DNA from: Nocardioides sp. YIM 152315
GTDB taxonomy: Bacteria; Actinomycetota; Actinomycetes; Propionibacteriales; Nocardioidaceae
Reading direction: 5' to 3'
Assembly (NCBI RefSeq): GCF_029210375.1
Contig: NZ_JARGER010000037.1
Location: 167,332 to 231,331 of the forward strand
Length of the DNA stretch: 64,000 nt
In this document: positions 28,003 to 35,715 of the stretch, in pieces
Layout of the letters: each line of letters starts with the position of its first letter
How positions within the stretch are numbered: position 1 is the first letter of the stretch
Made by a program: the position numbers and the translations under genes
The notes under the pieces: model-generated
What the model saw: only the letters and a program-made list of their open reading frames with translations
Database searches by the model: none
What the model was told of the DNA's origin: nothing

Positions 28003-28301
28003 CGCGGCTCCCCGCCTTCCTGCATCTGCTGGCCGGTCGGCTCGGGCGGGAGGCCGTGGGCCTGCCGGTCGGCGCGGTCGGCTCCCTTGGCGAGGAGGTA
28101 GGCCGGGACCGTGAGCGAGACCGCGATCACGATCAGCGCGAACTGGAACCAGTAGTAGAACGGGAAGCCGAGGAACGTCGGGTCCTCGCGGTCGTAGAGC
28201 GACACCCACAGCGGCAGCACCACCGCCGGCGTGAGCAGGACGTAGACGAGAGCCCAGCGCCTCGTCGAGGACGGGCCGGCACCGTCGGGCACGTCGGACA
28301 T
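27999..28301 (-). CDS. DUF3311 domain small membrane protein
   Basis: 100 residues from ATG 28301, with GGAGGTGCTC before it. Two membrane helices (YVLLTPAVVLPLWVSLY, ~19-35; FYYWFQFALIVIAVSLTVPA, ~47-66), a cytoplasmic charged tail. DUF3311 proteins are encoded next to SSS symporters and are presumed accessory subunits, comparable to the small YhdT/DUF485 partner of other carboxylate symporters. Confidence 0.85.
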   Translation of the reverse strand: MSDVPDGAGPSSTRRWALVYVLLTPAVVLPLWVSLYDREDPTFLGFPFYYWFQFALIVIAVSLTVPAYLLAKGADRADRQAHGLPPEPTGQQMQEGGEPR

Positions 28302-28407
28302 GAGCACCTCCGGGAGGGGAGCGCAGTGACTGCCGTCACCACCGAAGGGGCCCCTACCCACTCGGCGGCCGACGTACGCCGGATTGCCTCGAGCCCGGCG
28401 TGCCGGC

Positions 28408-28872
28408 CTACCGCACCGGCCTCGCCCACCGTGCGCCGCGGTGCCGCAGCACGACGAACAGCGCCGCCGCCGCGCCGAGCAGGATGAACGGCACGTGGGT
28501 GACCACGGTCAGCACGACGAGGGCCGCGATCACCAGGAAGAGCGGCGGCGGGAAGCCGCCCCTGCAGGTGGCGCCGCGAGACCAGTAGGTCGGCGGACGG
28601 GAGCGCGACGCATGCCGCTCGGGCGTCGGCCCGGTCGGGCCCGGCAGGTCTCGGAACACCGGGGCGAGGTCGCCGCGAGTGCGTGCGGCCCAGATCCGGT
28701 CGAGCCTCTCGCCGTGCTCGTCGGCGGTGAGCCGGCCCTGGGCGAAGTGCTCGCCCAGGGCCGCGGCCGCCTGCTCGCGCTCGACGTCGCTGATGCGCAG
28801 GTGGCCCTCGCCCGCCTTTCCGGGGTCCCCGGCCGAAGCGGAGCGAAGCGAGCATTCGGCTGGGGTGGTCAT
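28408..28872 (-). CDS. DUF1707 domain membrane protein
   Basis: 154 residues. The N-terminal DUF1707 motif (LRISDVEREQAAAALGEHFA, AQGRLTADEHGERLDRIWAA, ~27-70) is a short helical SHOCT-like module; two membrane helices near the C-terminus (PLFLVIAALVVLTVVTHVPF, ILLGAAAALFVVL). Such proteins are common beside PadR regulators and its ATG overlaps the PadR stop (ATGA at 28869-28872). Probably a membrane-stress module controlled by that regulator; biochemical role unknown. Confidence 0.85.
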   Translation of the reverse strand: MTTPAECSLRSASAGDPGKAGEGHLRISDVEREQAAAALGEHFAQGRLTADEHGERLDRIWAARTRGDLAPVFRDLPGPTGPTPERHASRSRPPTYWSRGATCRGGFPPPLFLVIAALVVLTVVTHVPFILLGAAAALFVVLRHRGARWARPVR

Positions 28873-29606
28873 CGCTGCTCGCCGTCCTCGGTCTGGTCCC
28901 CGGTCTCGTCCTCGGTGCCGGTGTCGTCACCATCGGCGAGCAGGCCGTAGAGCCGGCGCCGGGTGTCGGCGAGGATCTCGGCGGCGGTCCGGCGCTGCGC
29001 GTCGCTGCCGGTCGTCACGACCTGCCACACCGCGCCCATGACCTGGCCGATCTCGGGGCGGAGGTCGGCGAAGGCGTCGCCCTCGCCCTCCGCCCCGCGG
29101 TCCTCGAACGGCGCCCACACGCCCGCGAGCTCGTCGCCGTGCTCGGCGACGTACTCCTCGCCCTCGGCGGTCAGCCGCAGGCTGCGCCGCGAGCGGCTGT
29201 CGTCGGTCTCGACGAGGCCCTCGTCCTCGAGCTGCTGGATGGTCGGGTAGACCGAGCCGGGGCTCGGGCGCCATCCGCCGTTGCTGCGCTCGGCGATCTG
29301 CTGGATCACCTGGTAGCCGTTCACGCTCTCGTCGTTCTCCTGCGCGGTGCGCAGCACGTCGAGGATCGCGGACCGCACGTCGCCACGGCGCACCCGCGGC
29401 CCGCGCTGGCGGTCTCCCTGGGCCAGGCCGAAGAGGCCGGCGACCCACGGCGGCGGTCCGGGGTGGCCGGGGCGGCCGAAGCCGCCGGGCCCGAAGCCGC
29501 CCCAGCCGCCGGCGCCGCCCCAGCCACCGCCGCGGCGTCCGCCGTGCTGGCGGCACTCGCCCTCGGCGTACTGCGCCCACTGTCGGTTGAATCCCTTGTG
29601 TCCCAT
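28869..29606 (-). CDS. PadR family transcriptional regulator
   Basis: 245 residues from ATG 29606 (AAGGAG upstream). A Gly/Pro/Trp-rich low-complexity region (~22-60) precedes the PadR winged helix (~80-150: SAILDVLRTAQENDESVNGY, VIQQIAERSNGGWRPSPGSV, YPTIQQLEDEGLVE), with a C-terminal dimerisation helix and an acidic tail. The Gly-rich N-terminus is a recurrent feature of actinobacterial PadR proteins paired with DUF1707. It likely represses its own operon through the palindromes at 29656-29700. Confidence 0.92.
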   Translation of the reverse strand: MGHKGFNRQWAQYAEGECRQHGGRRGGGWGGAGGWGGFGPGGFGRPGHPGPPPWVAGLFGLAQGDRQRGPRVRRGDVRSAILDVLRTAQENDESVNGYQVIQQIAERSNGGWRPSPGSVYPTIQQLEDEGLVETDDSRSRRSLRLTAEGEEYVAEHGDELAGVWAPFEDRGAEGEGDAFADLRPEIGQVMGAVWQVVTTGSDAQRRTAAEILADTRRRLYGLLADGDDTGTEDETGDQTEDGEQR

Positions 29607-29655
29607 GTCAGGACTCCTTGTCTGTGTGTTCGTGTTGTCCTTGGCTATCGCGGGG

Positions 29656-29700
29656 CGACAGTTCGCTGAACTGTCGTCAACCTTTCGCGATATATCGTGA
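29656..29700 (-). promoter_or_regulatory. Probable PadR operator region: two palindromes upstream of the padR operon
   Basis: CGACAGTTC-GCT-GAACTGTCG (29656-29676) is a perfect 9-3-9 dyad. Thirteen bases on, CGATATATCG (29688-29697), extended by outer TC/GA to 29685-29700, is a palindrome of the AT-centred kind bound by PadR proteins. A TTGACG lies between them on the minus strand (~29680-29675). Both are 50-95 bases before the PadR ATG. Confidence 0.6.
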
Positions 29701-29737
29701 GCGTACGCCGACTTCGGTGACGACACAAGCCGGAATA

Positions 29738-29819
29738 CCCGGTGCACCGGGGAATCTGGCGCTTCTCGGGCAATGCAACCCCCGAGAAGCGCGGGGATAC
29801 CCGGTGCACCGGGTATCCC
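29738..29819. repeat. Composite palindromic element, copy 1
   Basis: Three parts: CCCGGTGCACCGGG (29738-29751); a hairpin GCGCTTCTCGGG/CCCGAGAAGCGC (29759-29770 with 29781-29792, ten-base loop CAATGCAACC); and a perfect 26-bp palindrome at 29794-29819 centred on GTGCAC. It lies 12 bases beyond the stop of the minus-strand M3 peptidase gene, so it can also terminate that transcript. Copy 2 is at 42813-42874. Confidence 0.8.
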
Positions 29820-29831
29820 TGCACCAGCCCC

Positions 29832-31751
29832 CTACCGCGCCAGCCAGGCGGCGTACGCGTCGAAGGTGTACGGCCGGCCGAGGAAGTCGGCGACCAGGTC
29901 GGCGGCGTCGCGGGTGCCGCCGGGGGCGAGCACGCGGTCGCGGTAGCGCGCGGCGACGTCGGCGTCGAACATGTCGTCGGGGTCGAAGGCGGAGAAGAGG
30001 TCCTTCGCGATCACCAGCGACCACATGTAGGTGTAGTACGCCGAGGAGTAGCCGCCCAGGTGGCCGAAGCTCGCGAACATGTGCGTGCCCTCGATGTACG
30101 GGAACGGCGAGTAGCGGCCCTGCAGGTCGCGCATCGCGGCGGTGAGGTCGTCGGGCCGGTCGGTGTGGAACCAGTAGGACATCGCCGCGTAGAACATCTG
30201 CGTCCGCGCGTGGTAGCCCTTGCCGAAGTCGTCGGCCGCGCGCATCCGCGCCACGAGCGAGGCCGGGATCGGCTCACCGGCGGCGGAGACCGCGAAGGTG
30301 CGCAGGACGTCGGCGTCCCAGGCCCACTCCTCGAGCATCTGGCTCGGCGCCTCGACGAAGTCCCACTCGGTCGCGACGCCGGAGAAGCGGGCCCACTCCC
30401 CCGCACCGGCGAGCACGTGGTGGAGCAGGTGCCCGAACTCGTGGAAGAGCGTGACCACGTGGTCGTGCTCCATGAGCCCGCGGCTGAAGTTGCACACCAG
30501 CACCCCCTCGGGCAGCTGGCGCCCGGCGAGGCCGTCGACGAGGGTGAACTGCGCGGCGTGCTTGTACTTCCCCTCCCGGGGGTGCAGGTCCAGGTAGATC
30601 CGTCCGATCCGCTCCCCACCTCGCAGCACGTCGTACGCCGCGACCTCCTCGTGCCAGACGACCGCGTCGGCGACCGGCTCGTAGGTGAGTCCGAACAGCC
30701 GCCCGGTGACGTCGAGCAGGCCCTGCCGGACCCGGGTGAAGTCGAGGTAGGTGCGCACCCTCTGGGCGTCGACGTCGTGCCGCTCCTGACGCACCAGCTC
30801 CTCGTAGTACAGGGAGTCGGCGGTCGTGATCGAGTCCGCGTCCGGCACGTCGCGGCGGTAGCGCTCCAGCAGCAGGTCGAGGTCGCGCCGCATCGGCTGC
30901 TCCGCAGCGGACGCGATCCGGTCGATGAACTCCCGGATCGCTGGGCCCTTGCCGATCATCTTCACGTCCGCGTCGTACGACGCCCAGTCGGCGTAGCCGA
31001 CCAGCGTCGCGAGCTCCTCGCGCAGCGCGAACATCTCGCGCAGCAAGGGCTCGTTGGCCGGCCAGCCGCGCTCGAGGAAGGCGACCGTGATGTCCCGGCG
31101 CACGCCGGCGTCGTGGGCGAACATCCGCACCGGCACGGAGTCGGGGTAGTCGGTCGTGACGGTGACCAGTCCGTCGTCGTCGGCCGGGTGGGCGTCGCGC
31201 CAGTCCTGCGGCAGCCCGGCGAGCCGACCGTGGACCACGCGGACCGTGCGGACGTCGTCGCGGATGGTGCGCCCGAACTCCTGACCGGCCGCGGTGAGCC
31301 GCTCGTTGATCTCGGCCAGCCGCCCGCGGGTGGCGTCGTCGAGGTCGACGCCGGCGCGCCGGAAGTCGTCGATCGTCTTCGTCAGCAGCCGCGTGGCGAC
31401 CGGGTCGAGCCCGGCGGGGTCGGCCGCGGCGAAGGCGTCGTAGAGCGCCCGGTCCTGGCGCAGCTCGGTGACGTAGCGGTCGACCTCGACCTCCGCCTGC
31501 TCGCACGTCGTGCGCACGGCCGCGACCGGGTGCACGTTGGCGAGCAGCGACGCCGCCGCGGCGACGTTGCCGAGGTGGCGCGCCGCCTCGTCCCACTCGC
31601 GCAGCAGGTCGATCGCCGCGTCCGGCGCCCGATCGCGGAGCCGGTCGACGATCGCCCGAGCCGCGGCGAGGCCGTCGCGGGTCCGGACCTCGACCCAGTC
31701 CTGCGCGTCGTCGACGGTGGGCAGTGAGAGGGGCGTCCCCGCAGGCGTCAT
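29832..31751 (-). CDS. M3 family metallopeptidase (oligopeptidase A / thimet oligopeptidase-like)
   Basis: 639 residues, near the family norm. Zinc motif HEFGH at 437-441 (FHEFGHLLHH) with the third ligand in the downstream EAPSQMLEEWAW helix; the mostly helical N-domain and the C-terminal YYTYMWSLVIAKDLFSAF motif match M3A peptidases. No signal peptide, so it degrades short peptides in the cytoplasm. Its ATG overlaps the stop of the upstream ECF sigma gene (ATGA at 31748-31751), an unusual partner that places the peptidase under the sigma factor's promoter. Confidence 0.94.
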   Translation of the reverse strand: MTPAGTPLSLPTVDDAQDWVEVRTRDGLAAARAIVDRLRDRAPDAAIDLLREWDEAARHLGNVAAAASLLANVHPVAAVRTTCEQAEVEVDRYVTELRQDRALYDAFAAADPAGLDPVATRLLTKTIDDFRRAGVDLDDATRGRLAEINERLTAAGQEFGRTIRDDVRTVRVVHGRLAGLPQDWRDAHPADDDGLVTVTTDYPDSVPVRMFAHDAGVRRDITVAFLERGWPANEPLLREMFALREELATLVGYADWASYDADVKMIGKGPAIREFIDRIASAAEQPMRRDLDLLLERYRRDVPDADSITTADSLYYEELVRQERHDVDAQRVRTYLDFTRVRQGLLDVTGRLFGLTYEPVADAVVWHEEVAAYDVLRGGERIGRIYLDLHPREGKYKHAAQFTLVDGLAGRQLPEGVLVCNFSRGLMEHDHVVTLFHEFGHLLHHVLAGAGEWARFSGVATEWDFVEAPSQMLEEWAWDADVLRTFAVSAAGEPIPASLVARMRAADDFGKGYHARTQMFYAAMSYWFHTDRPDDLTAAMRDLQGRYSPFPYIEGTHMFASFGHLGGYSSAYYTYMWSLVIAKDLFSAFDPDDMFDADVAARYRDRVLAPGGTRDAADLVADFLGRPYTFDAYAAWLAR

Positions 31752-32992
31752 TGCGCCAGACTGCCACGCCTGCGGGAGAGGTACGCGCGCTCGGCCGGGT
31801 TGTCGGTCGCCGCGATCGCCGCGTCGTACGCCGCGCGTGCCTCCGCGCTGCGGCCGAGGCGGCGGAGGAAGTCGGCCCGGGTGGCGTGCCAGGCGTGGTA
31901 CGTCGTCAGGCCGGGCTGCACCTGCGGGAGCCGGTCCACCTCTGCGAGGGCGACCGCCGGGCCGTCGAGCTCGGCGACGACGACCGCCCGGTTGAGGGCG
32001 ACGATCGGTGTCGGCGCCACCGCGTACAGCTGGTCGTAGAGCGTCGCGACCTGGCTCCAGTCGGTCGCGGCCGCGTCGGGAGCGTCGGTGTGCACGGCGT
32101 TGATGGCGGCGAGCAGCTGGTACTGCCCGGGGCGCCGGCCCCCGGACGCGCGCAGCGCCAGGCACTCGCGCACCAGGTCGTGCCCCTCGGCGATGAGCTC
32201 TCGGTCCCAGCCGCCACGGTCCTGGTCGCGCAGCGGCACCAGCTCGCCGTCGGCCACCCGGGCGGTGCGGCGGGCCTCGGTCAGCAGCATCAGCGCGAGC
32301 AGCCCGGTCACCTCGGGCTCCCCGGGCAGCAGCGTCCGCAGGATGCGCCCGAGCCTGATCGCCTCTCCGGTGAGGTCCTCGCGCACCGAGTGCTCGCCCG
32401 AGCTCGCGAGGTAGCCCTCGTTGAAGACCAGGTAGACGACGGCAAGCACGGCGCCGAGGCGGCCCCTCAGGTCGGCCGGTGCCGGGACGCGGTAGGGGAT
32501 GTGGGCGTCCTTGATCTTCTTCTTGGCGCGGGTGATCCGCTGCGCCATCGTCGTCTCGGGCACGAGGAACGCCTGCGCGATCTCGGGGACGGTCAGCCCG
32601 CCGAGCAGGCGCAGGGTCAACGCCACTCTCGCCTCCGGCGCGAGCGCGGGGTGGCAACAGGTGAAGATGAGGCGCAGCCGGTCGTCGTCGACCACGCCGG
32701 TCGGCTCGTGGGGGGTGTCGTCGTGGATCATGAATGCCGCCTGGTGCTTCGCGTCGCGGTGCGACTCGCGTCGGATCCGGTCGATGGCGCGGTTGCCCGC
32801 GGTGGTCGTCAGCCAGCCGCCCGGGTTGGGCGGCACGCCGTCGACGGGCCACCGCTCGAGCGCGGTGAGCAGCGCCTCGCCGGCGGCCTCCTCGGCGATG
32901 TCGATGTCGCCGAAGCGGCGCACCAGGGAGGCGACCACCCGGCCGTACTCCTCGCGGTAGATCCGCTCGACCGCCGCATGGGCGTCGCTCAC
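31748..32992 (-). CDS. ECF42-type RNA polymerase sigma factor with TPR-like C-terminal extension
   Basis: 414 residues from GTG 32992 (AAGGAGGCGAC before it). Sigma region 2 (YREEYGRVVASLVRRFGDID, NPGGWLTTTAGNRAIDRIRR) and region 4 (LTVPEIAQAFLVPETTMAQR) take the first ~180 residues; DUF6596 with VVYLVFNEGYLASSG follows, and the rest is helical TPR-like ending in YHAWHATRADFLRRLGRSAE. This layout is the ECF42 group, known from Streptomyces work to need its C-terminal extension and to control DGPF-protein genes. No anti-sigma gene is adjacent. A matching ECF promoter precedes it at 33039-33065. Confidence 0.93.
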   Translation of the reverse strand: MSDAHAAVERIYREEYGRVVASLVRRFGDIDIAEEAAGEALLTALERWPVDGVPPNPGGWLTTTAGNRAIDRIRRESHRDAKHQAAFMIHDDTPHEPTGVVDDDRLRLIFTCCHPALAPEARVALTLRLLGGLTVPEIAQAFLVPETTMAQRITRAKKKIKDAHIPYRVPAPADLRGRLGAVLAVVYLVFNEGYLASSGEHSVREDLTGEAIRLGRILRTLLPGEPEVTGLLALMLLTEARRTARVADGELVPLRDQDRGGWDRELIAEGHDLVRECLALRASGGRRPGQYQLLAAINAVHTDAPDAAATDWSQVATLYDQLYAVAPTPIVALNRAVVVAELDGPAVALAEVDRLPQVQPGLTTYHAWHATRADFLRRLGRSAEARAAYDAAIAATDNPAERAYLSRRRGSLAQ

Positions 32993-33038
32993 GTCGCCTC
33001 CTTCTGCCACGGGACCCGGTGGCCCCGCACACCCTCTC

Positions 33039-33065
33039 CACGAACGGCCTGCCCCGGGCACGACA
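33039..33065 (-). promoter_or_regulatory. Candidate ECF promoter of the ECF42 sigma gene
   Basis: Minus strand: TGTCGT (rc of 33060-33065), 17-base spacer, CGTG (rc of 33039-33042). It is preceded by GGG, and the last spacer bases are GCCGTT. The same features recur at 55739-55765 ahead of the DGPF gene. Autoregulation of the sigma factor is inferred. Confidence 0.55.
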
Positions 33066-33103
33066 CCCTTCCCGAAAATTCCGCCGGCGCCTACCGTCTG
33101 ACC

Positions 33104-33712
33104 ATGACGGACAGCGGCGCGGCGACCTGGGGCGACCTCTATCGCGCGAACGTCGCCGCCGTGAGCCGGCTCGCCGCCGACCTGGCCGACGCGCAGCTCG
33201 CGATGACCGTGCCCGCGACTCCCGCCTGGAGCGTCCACGACGTGCTCGCCCACCTCGCGGGCGCGCCGGCGGACGCCGTCACCGGACGGATGGACGGCGC
33301 ACCGGCCCCGGAGTGGACCGCACGCCACGTCGCGGAGCGGCGGGGCACGACGGTCGCCGACCTGACGGCGGAGCTCGCGTCCCACCAGGACGCGGTCACC
33401 GAGGCGATGGTCGACAACCCGCGGCCGGTGCTCGCCTGGGACATCGCCGTGCACCATGCGGACCTCCACGAGGCGCTCGAGCTCGGCGTACCCCCCGAGG
33501 AGCTGTGGGCGCCCGTCCTCGCCGCCGCGGCCGCCCTCAGGTTCGGCGCGGCGGGAGTGCCCGAGGAGGTCGACCCCTACGAGCTGTTCCGGGCGCTCTT
33601 CTCCCGGCGCTCGCGCGCCCAGATGCAGGCCTGGGGGCTGCCGCTGTCGGCCGACCAGCTCGACGACCTGTGCATGTTCGGGCCTCGTGAGGACGACCAG
33701 CCCGTACCCTGA
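33104..33712 (+). CDS. Maleylpyruvate isomerase family / mycothiol-dependent DinB-like protein
   Basis: 202 residues. DinB-fold N-terminus with WGDLYRANVAAVSRLAADLA and the family motif TPAWSVHDVLAHLAGAPADA (His around residue 52), then ARHVAERRG, DIAVHHADLHEALEL with candidate metal-binding histidines, and a short C-terminal MDMPI-like tail. Members act in mycothiol-dependent isomerisation or detoxification. TACCGT lies six bases before the ATG, indicating a leaderless transcript divergent from the sigma operon. Substrate unknown. Confidence 0.85.
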   Translation: MTDSGAATWGDLYRANVAAVSRLAADLADAQLAMTVPATPAWSVHDVLAHLAGAPADAVTGRMDGAPAPEWTARHVAERRGTTVADLTAELASHQDAVTEAMVDNPRPVLAWDIAVHHADLHEALELGVPPEELWAPVLAAAAALRFGAAGVPEEVDPYELFRALFSRRSRAQMQAWGLPLSADQLDDLCMFGPREDDQPVP

Positions 33713-33716
33713 GCGG

Positions 33717-34724
33717 ATGCTCCCCCGTCCCGTCGCCGCGCGCGCGGGTGCGACGGCCGTCGCCGTCGTCCTCGGCACCGTGGGCGCGGTCGGTGTGACG
33801 ACGGCGTCGGACGCGGAGGCGGCGGCGAGGCCGAAGGACCCTCGCCGGAGCCAGGGGCTCTTCGTCGACCGGACCATGCTGGCCTACCAGCAGGGCGGGG
33901 TCTACCGGAGTCGCCTCGGCCGGGTCCCGCAGTCGTTCTGGGTGATCCCCGAGGAGTACGCCGCCGACACCGTGCGCGACGACGTGCACGAGTACGCCGA
34001 CGACGCCGCCGCGGCGCGGAGGACCCCGGTGCTCACCGTCTACGGGATCCCCGGCCGCGACTGCGGCGAGTACTCCTCCGGCAACCCCCTCACGACGGCC
34101 GCGGAGTACCGCGCGTGGATCCGGCAGGTGGCCGCCGGGCTCCGCAGCCAGCGGGCGCTCGTCGTCCTGGAGCCCGACGCGGTGCCGCTCTTCGGCGGCC
34201 CGGCCGGCGCCTGCCCCACGAAGCCGCCCGGCTGGCACCGCATGCTGCGGTTCGCCAGCCGCACGCTGAGCCGGGCCGGCGCGTGGGTCTACCTCGACGC
34301 GGGACACTCGAGCTGGACGCCGTACACCCGGCGAGCGGCGCACCTGAAGGCCTCCGGCATCAAGTTCGCGCGCGGGATCAGCACCAACGTCTCCAACTTC
34401 CGTCCCACGAGGGCGGAGAAGAGGTACGCCGCCGGCCTGCTCCGCGGGCTGCGGCGGCTCGGGGTCCAGCACTTGCACTACGTCGTCGACACCTCCCGCA
34501 ACGGCGCCCGGCCGGGCGCCGACGGGTACGACGTCATCAACCCCACCTGGGCCCGGGTGGGCAAGCGTCCGCGGCTGGTCTTCCGCGGCGCCTTCGACGG
34601 CACCCTGTGGGTCAAGCATCCCGGCGAGTCCGACGGCACCGAGCACGGCGGTCCGGCCGCGGGCCAGTGGTGCGACCTCCTGGCCGACCGCCTCCTCGGC
34701 CGCCCCGAGAGCGGCAGCTGCTGA
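33717..34724 (+). CDS. Secreted glycoside hydrolase family 6 protein (endoglucanase/cellobiohydrolase-like)
   Basis: 335 residues. Signal peptide (~1-36, hydrophobic AVAVVLGTVGAVGV, cleavage after AEA). GH6 hallmarks: VLTVYGIPGRDCGEYSSGN with the candidate acid Asp115, VVLEPDAVP (Asp154), YLDAGHSSW (~192-200), HYVVDTSRNG (~254-263) and WVKHPGESDGTEHGG (Asp306). It should hydrolyse beta-1,4-glucan with inversion outside the cell. No cellulose-binding module is attached, so soluble or short glucans may be the target. ATG 33717 is five bases after the previous stop; TACCCT overlapping that stop gives its own leaderless box. Confidence 0.92.
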   Translation: MLPRPVAARAGATAVAVVLGTVGAVGVTTASDAEAAARPKDPRRSQGLFVDRTMLAYQQGGVYRSRLGRVPQSFWVIPEEYAADTVRDDVHEYADDAAAARRTPVLTVYGIPGRDCGEYSSGNPLTTAAEYRAWIRQVAAGLRSQRALVVLEPDAVPLFGGPAGACPTKPPGWHRMLRFASRTLSRAGAWVYLDAGHSSWTPYTRRAAHLKASGIKFARGISTNVSNFRPTRAEKRYAAGLLRGLRRLGVQHLHYVVDTSRNGARPGADGYDVINPTWARVGKRPRLVFRGAFDGTLWVKHPGESDGTEHGGPAAGQWCDLLADRLLGRPESGSC

Positions 34725-34733
34725 GGACGTGTG

Positions 34734-35090
34734 ATGGCGACGTACGACGTGAACCCCGACGCCGTGGCCCACGCCCGCGCGCTGATCGACAAGAGGCAGT
34801 ACGTCCTCGACAGCGACTGGGGCACCGTCCAGCCCGCTGCCGACGCCCAGAACGCCTACCTCGAAGGCCACTCCTGGGACGAGTACGCCGCCTGGCACCT
34901 CGGCCTGACCCAGGGTGCTCGCGACGGGACCAAGGCGCGCTACGCGTTCGTGTACGGCGACCTCCGCCGGGTCCATCGCACCGGTCTGATCGCCTGCGTC
35001 TACCGCGCCGCCGAGTGGCGGCACAAGGCCGTCGAGCGCGCGGCGTACGACCTCCTCCAGCGACTCGACGCGGCCGCCGGGATCACCTGA
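34734..35090 (+). CDS. Conserved hypothetical protein (119-residue class)
   Basis: 118 residues from ATG 34734, nine bases after the GH6 stop. Sequence features: ARALIDKRQYVLDSDWGTVQ, HSWDEYAAWHLGLTQGARDG, TKARYAFVYGDLRRVHRTGL and IACVYRAAEWRHKAVERAAY. Helical, soluble, one Cys, several Trp/Tyr/His. Similar short proteins are widespread in actinobacteria without assigned role as far as I recall. Possibly co-transcribed with the glucanase. A hairpin terminator follows. Confidence 0.7.
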   Translation: MATYDVNPDAVAHARALIDKRQYVLDSDWGTVQPAADAQNAYLEGHSWDEYAAWHLGLTQGARDGTKARYAFVYGDLRRVHRTGLIACVYRAAEWRHKAVERAAYDLLQRLDAAAGIT

Positions 35091-35159
35091 GGCTGCGTCG
35101 GGCGGTGGTTGAGGAGAGGCAGCTGGCGCCTGTCCCGAAACCACCGACCCGCGGCAGCC
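35091..35159. terminator. Bidirectional terminator between convergent small genes
   Basis: GGCTGC (35091-35096) and CGGTGGTT (35103-35110) pair with AACCACCG (35139-35146) and GCAGCC (35154-35159), giving a two-part stem. It fills the 76-bp gap and starts directly after the stop of the 119-residue gene. Confidence 0.65.
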
Positions 35160-35166
35160 GCTGGCG

Positions 35167-35385
35167 CTACTTGTCCTGCGCCAGCGTGTAGGCGACGACC
35201 GCGTTGGCGTGGCCGTGGCCCAGGCCGTGCTCGTCCTTGAGCAGCGTGACGAGCTCCGAGTGCTTCGCGCCGGCGCCGTAGCCCGGGGCGGAGCGCACCA
35301 CGGCCTGCCAGTCCTCGATCGGGCGGCCGTACTTCCTCTCGATCGACGGGAAGTACGACGCCGGCCCCTGCACCTTCTCGGCCAT
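35167..35385 (-). CDS. DUF4287 domain protein
   Basis: 72 residues: ASYFPSIERKYGRPIEDWQA, VVRSAPGYGAGAKHSELVTL, LKDEHGLGHGHANAVVAYTL. This is a complete DUF4287 module, which in many actinobacteria stands alone or next to DUF1905 or DUF5655 domains. Start ATG overlaps the TGA of the upstream DUF1905 gene (TGATG at 35383-35387). Role unknown; a small helical protein. Confidence 0.85.
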   Translation of the reverse strand: MAEKVQGPASYFPSIERKYGRPIEDWQAVVRSAPGYGAGAKHSELVTLLKDEHGLGHGHANAVVAYTLAQDK

Positions 35386-35660
35386 CACTTGATCCTCTCC
35401 TCGAGGTGCACGGTCACCGTGTCCCCCGCCTGCTTGCCCGACTCCACGCGGAGTGCGTTCCTGACCGGCAGCTTGTGGTTGCCGTCTCCCAGGGCCATGA
35501 ACGAGCTCTGGAACGGTTCGCCGTCGACGGTGCCGCGCACCTTCACGAGCCCGCGCGTGCCGAAGTACGTCGCGGACTCCGGCCAGACCACGTAGCTCCA
35601 GCCGCCCTTCGCGTCGCTCTGCCGGAGCACTGCCTCGAAGGTCACGTCGATGTCGGTCAT
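35385..35660 (-). CDS. DUF1905 domain protein
   Basis: 91 residues with the DUF1905 pattern: [20 protein letters not shown] (~7-26), [20 protein letters not shown] (~36-55), [20 protein letters not shown] and TVTVHLEER. These are small beta-barrel proteins usually fused or adjacent to YdeI-like/OmdA or DUF4287 domains. Overlap with the DUF4287 gene indicates an operon of two. Function unknown. Confidence 0.85.
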   Translation of the reverse strand: MTDIDVTFEAVLRQSDAKGGWSYVVWPESATYFGTRGLVKVRGTVDGEPFQSSFMALGDGNHKLPVRNALRVESGKQAGDTVTVHLEERIK

Positions 35661-35715
35661 GCGAGGTCCGACCAGCGTGGGGAACAGATCTCATCGCTGA
35701 CTAAGTTGGGGGATC

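Noticed and set aside
29832..33041. A 1069-codon minus-strand frame covering the peptidase and sigma genes
   Set aside because: The upstream 430 codons are Arg-rich and overlap the ECF42 gene in another frame; the peptidase starts at 31751.
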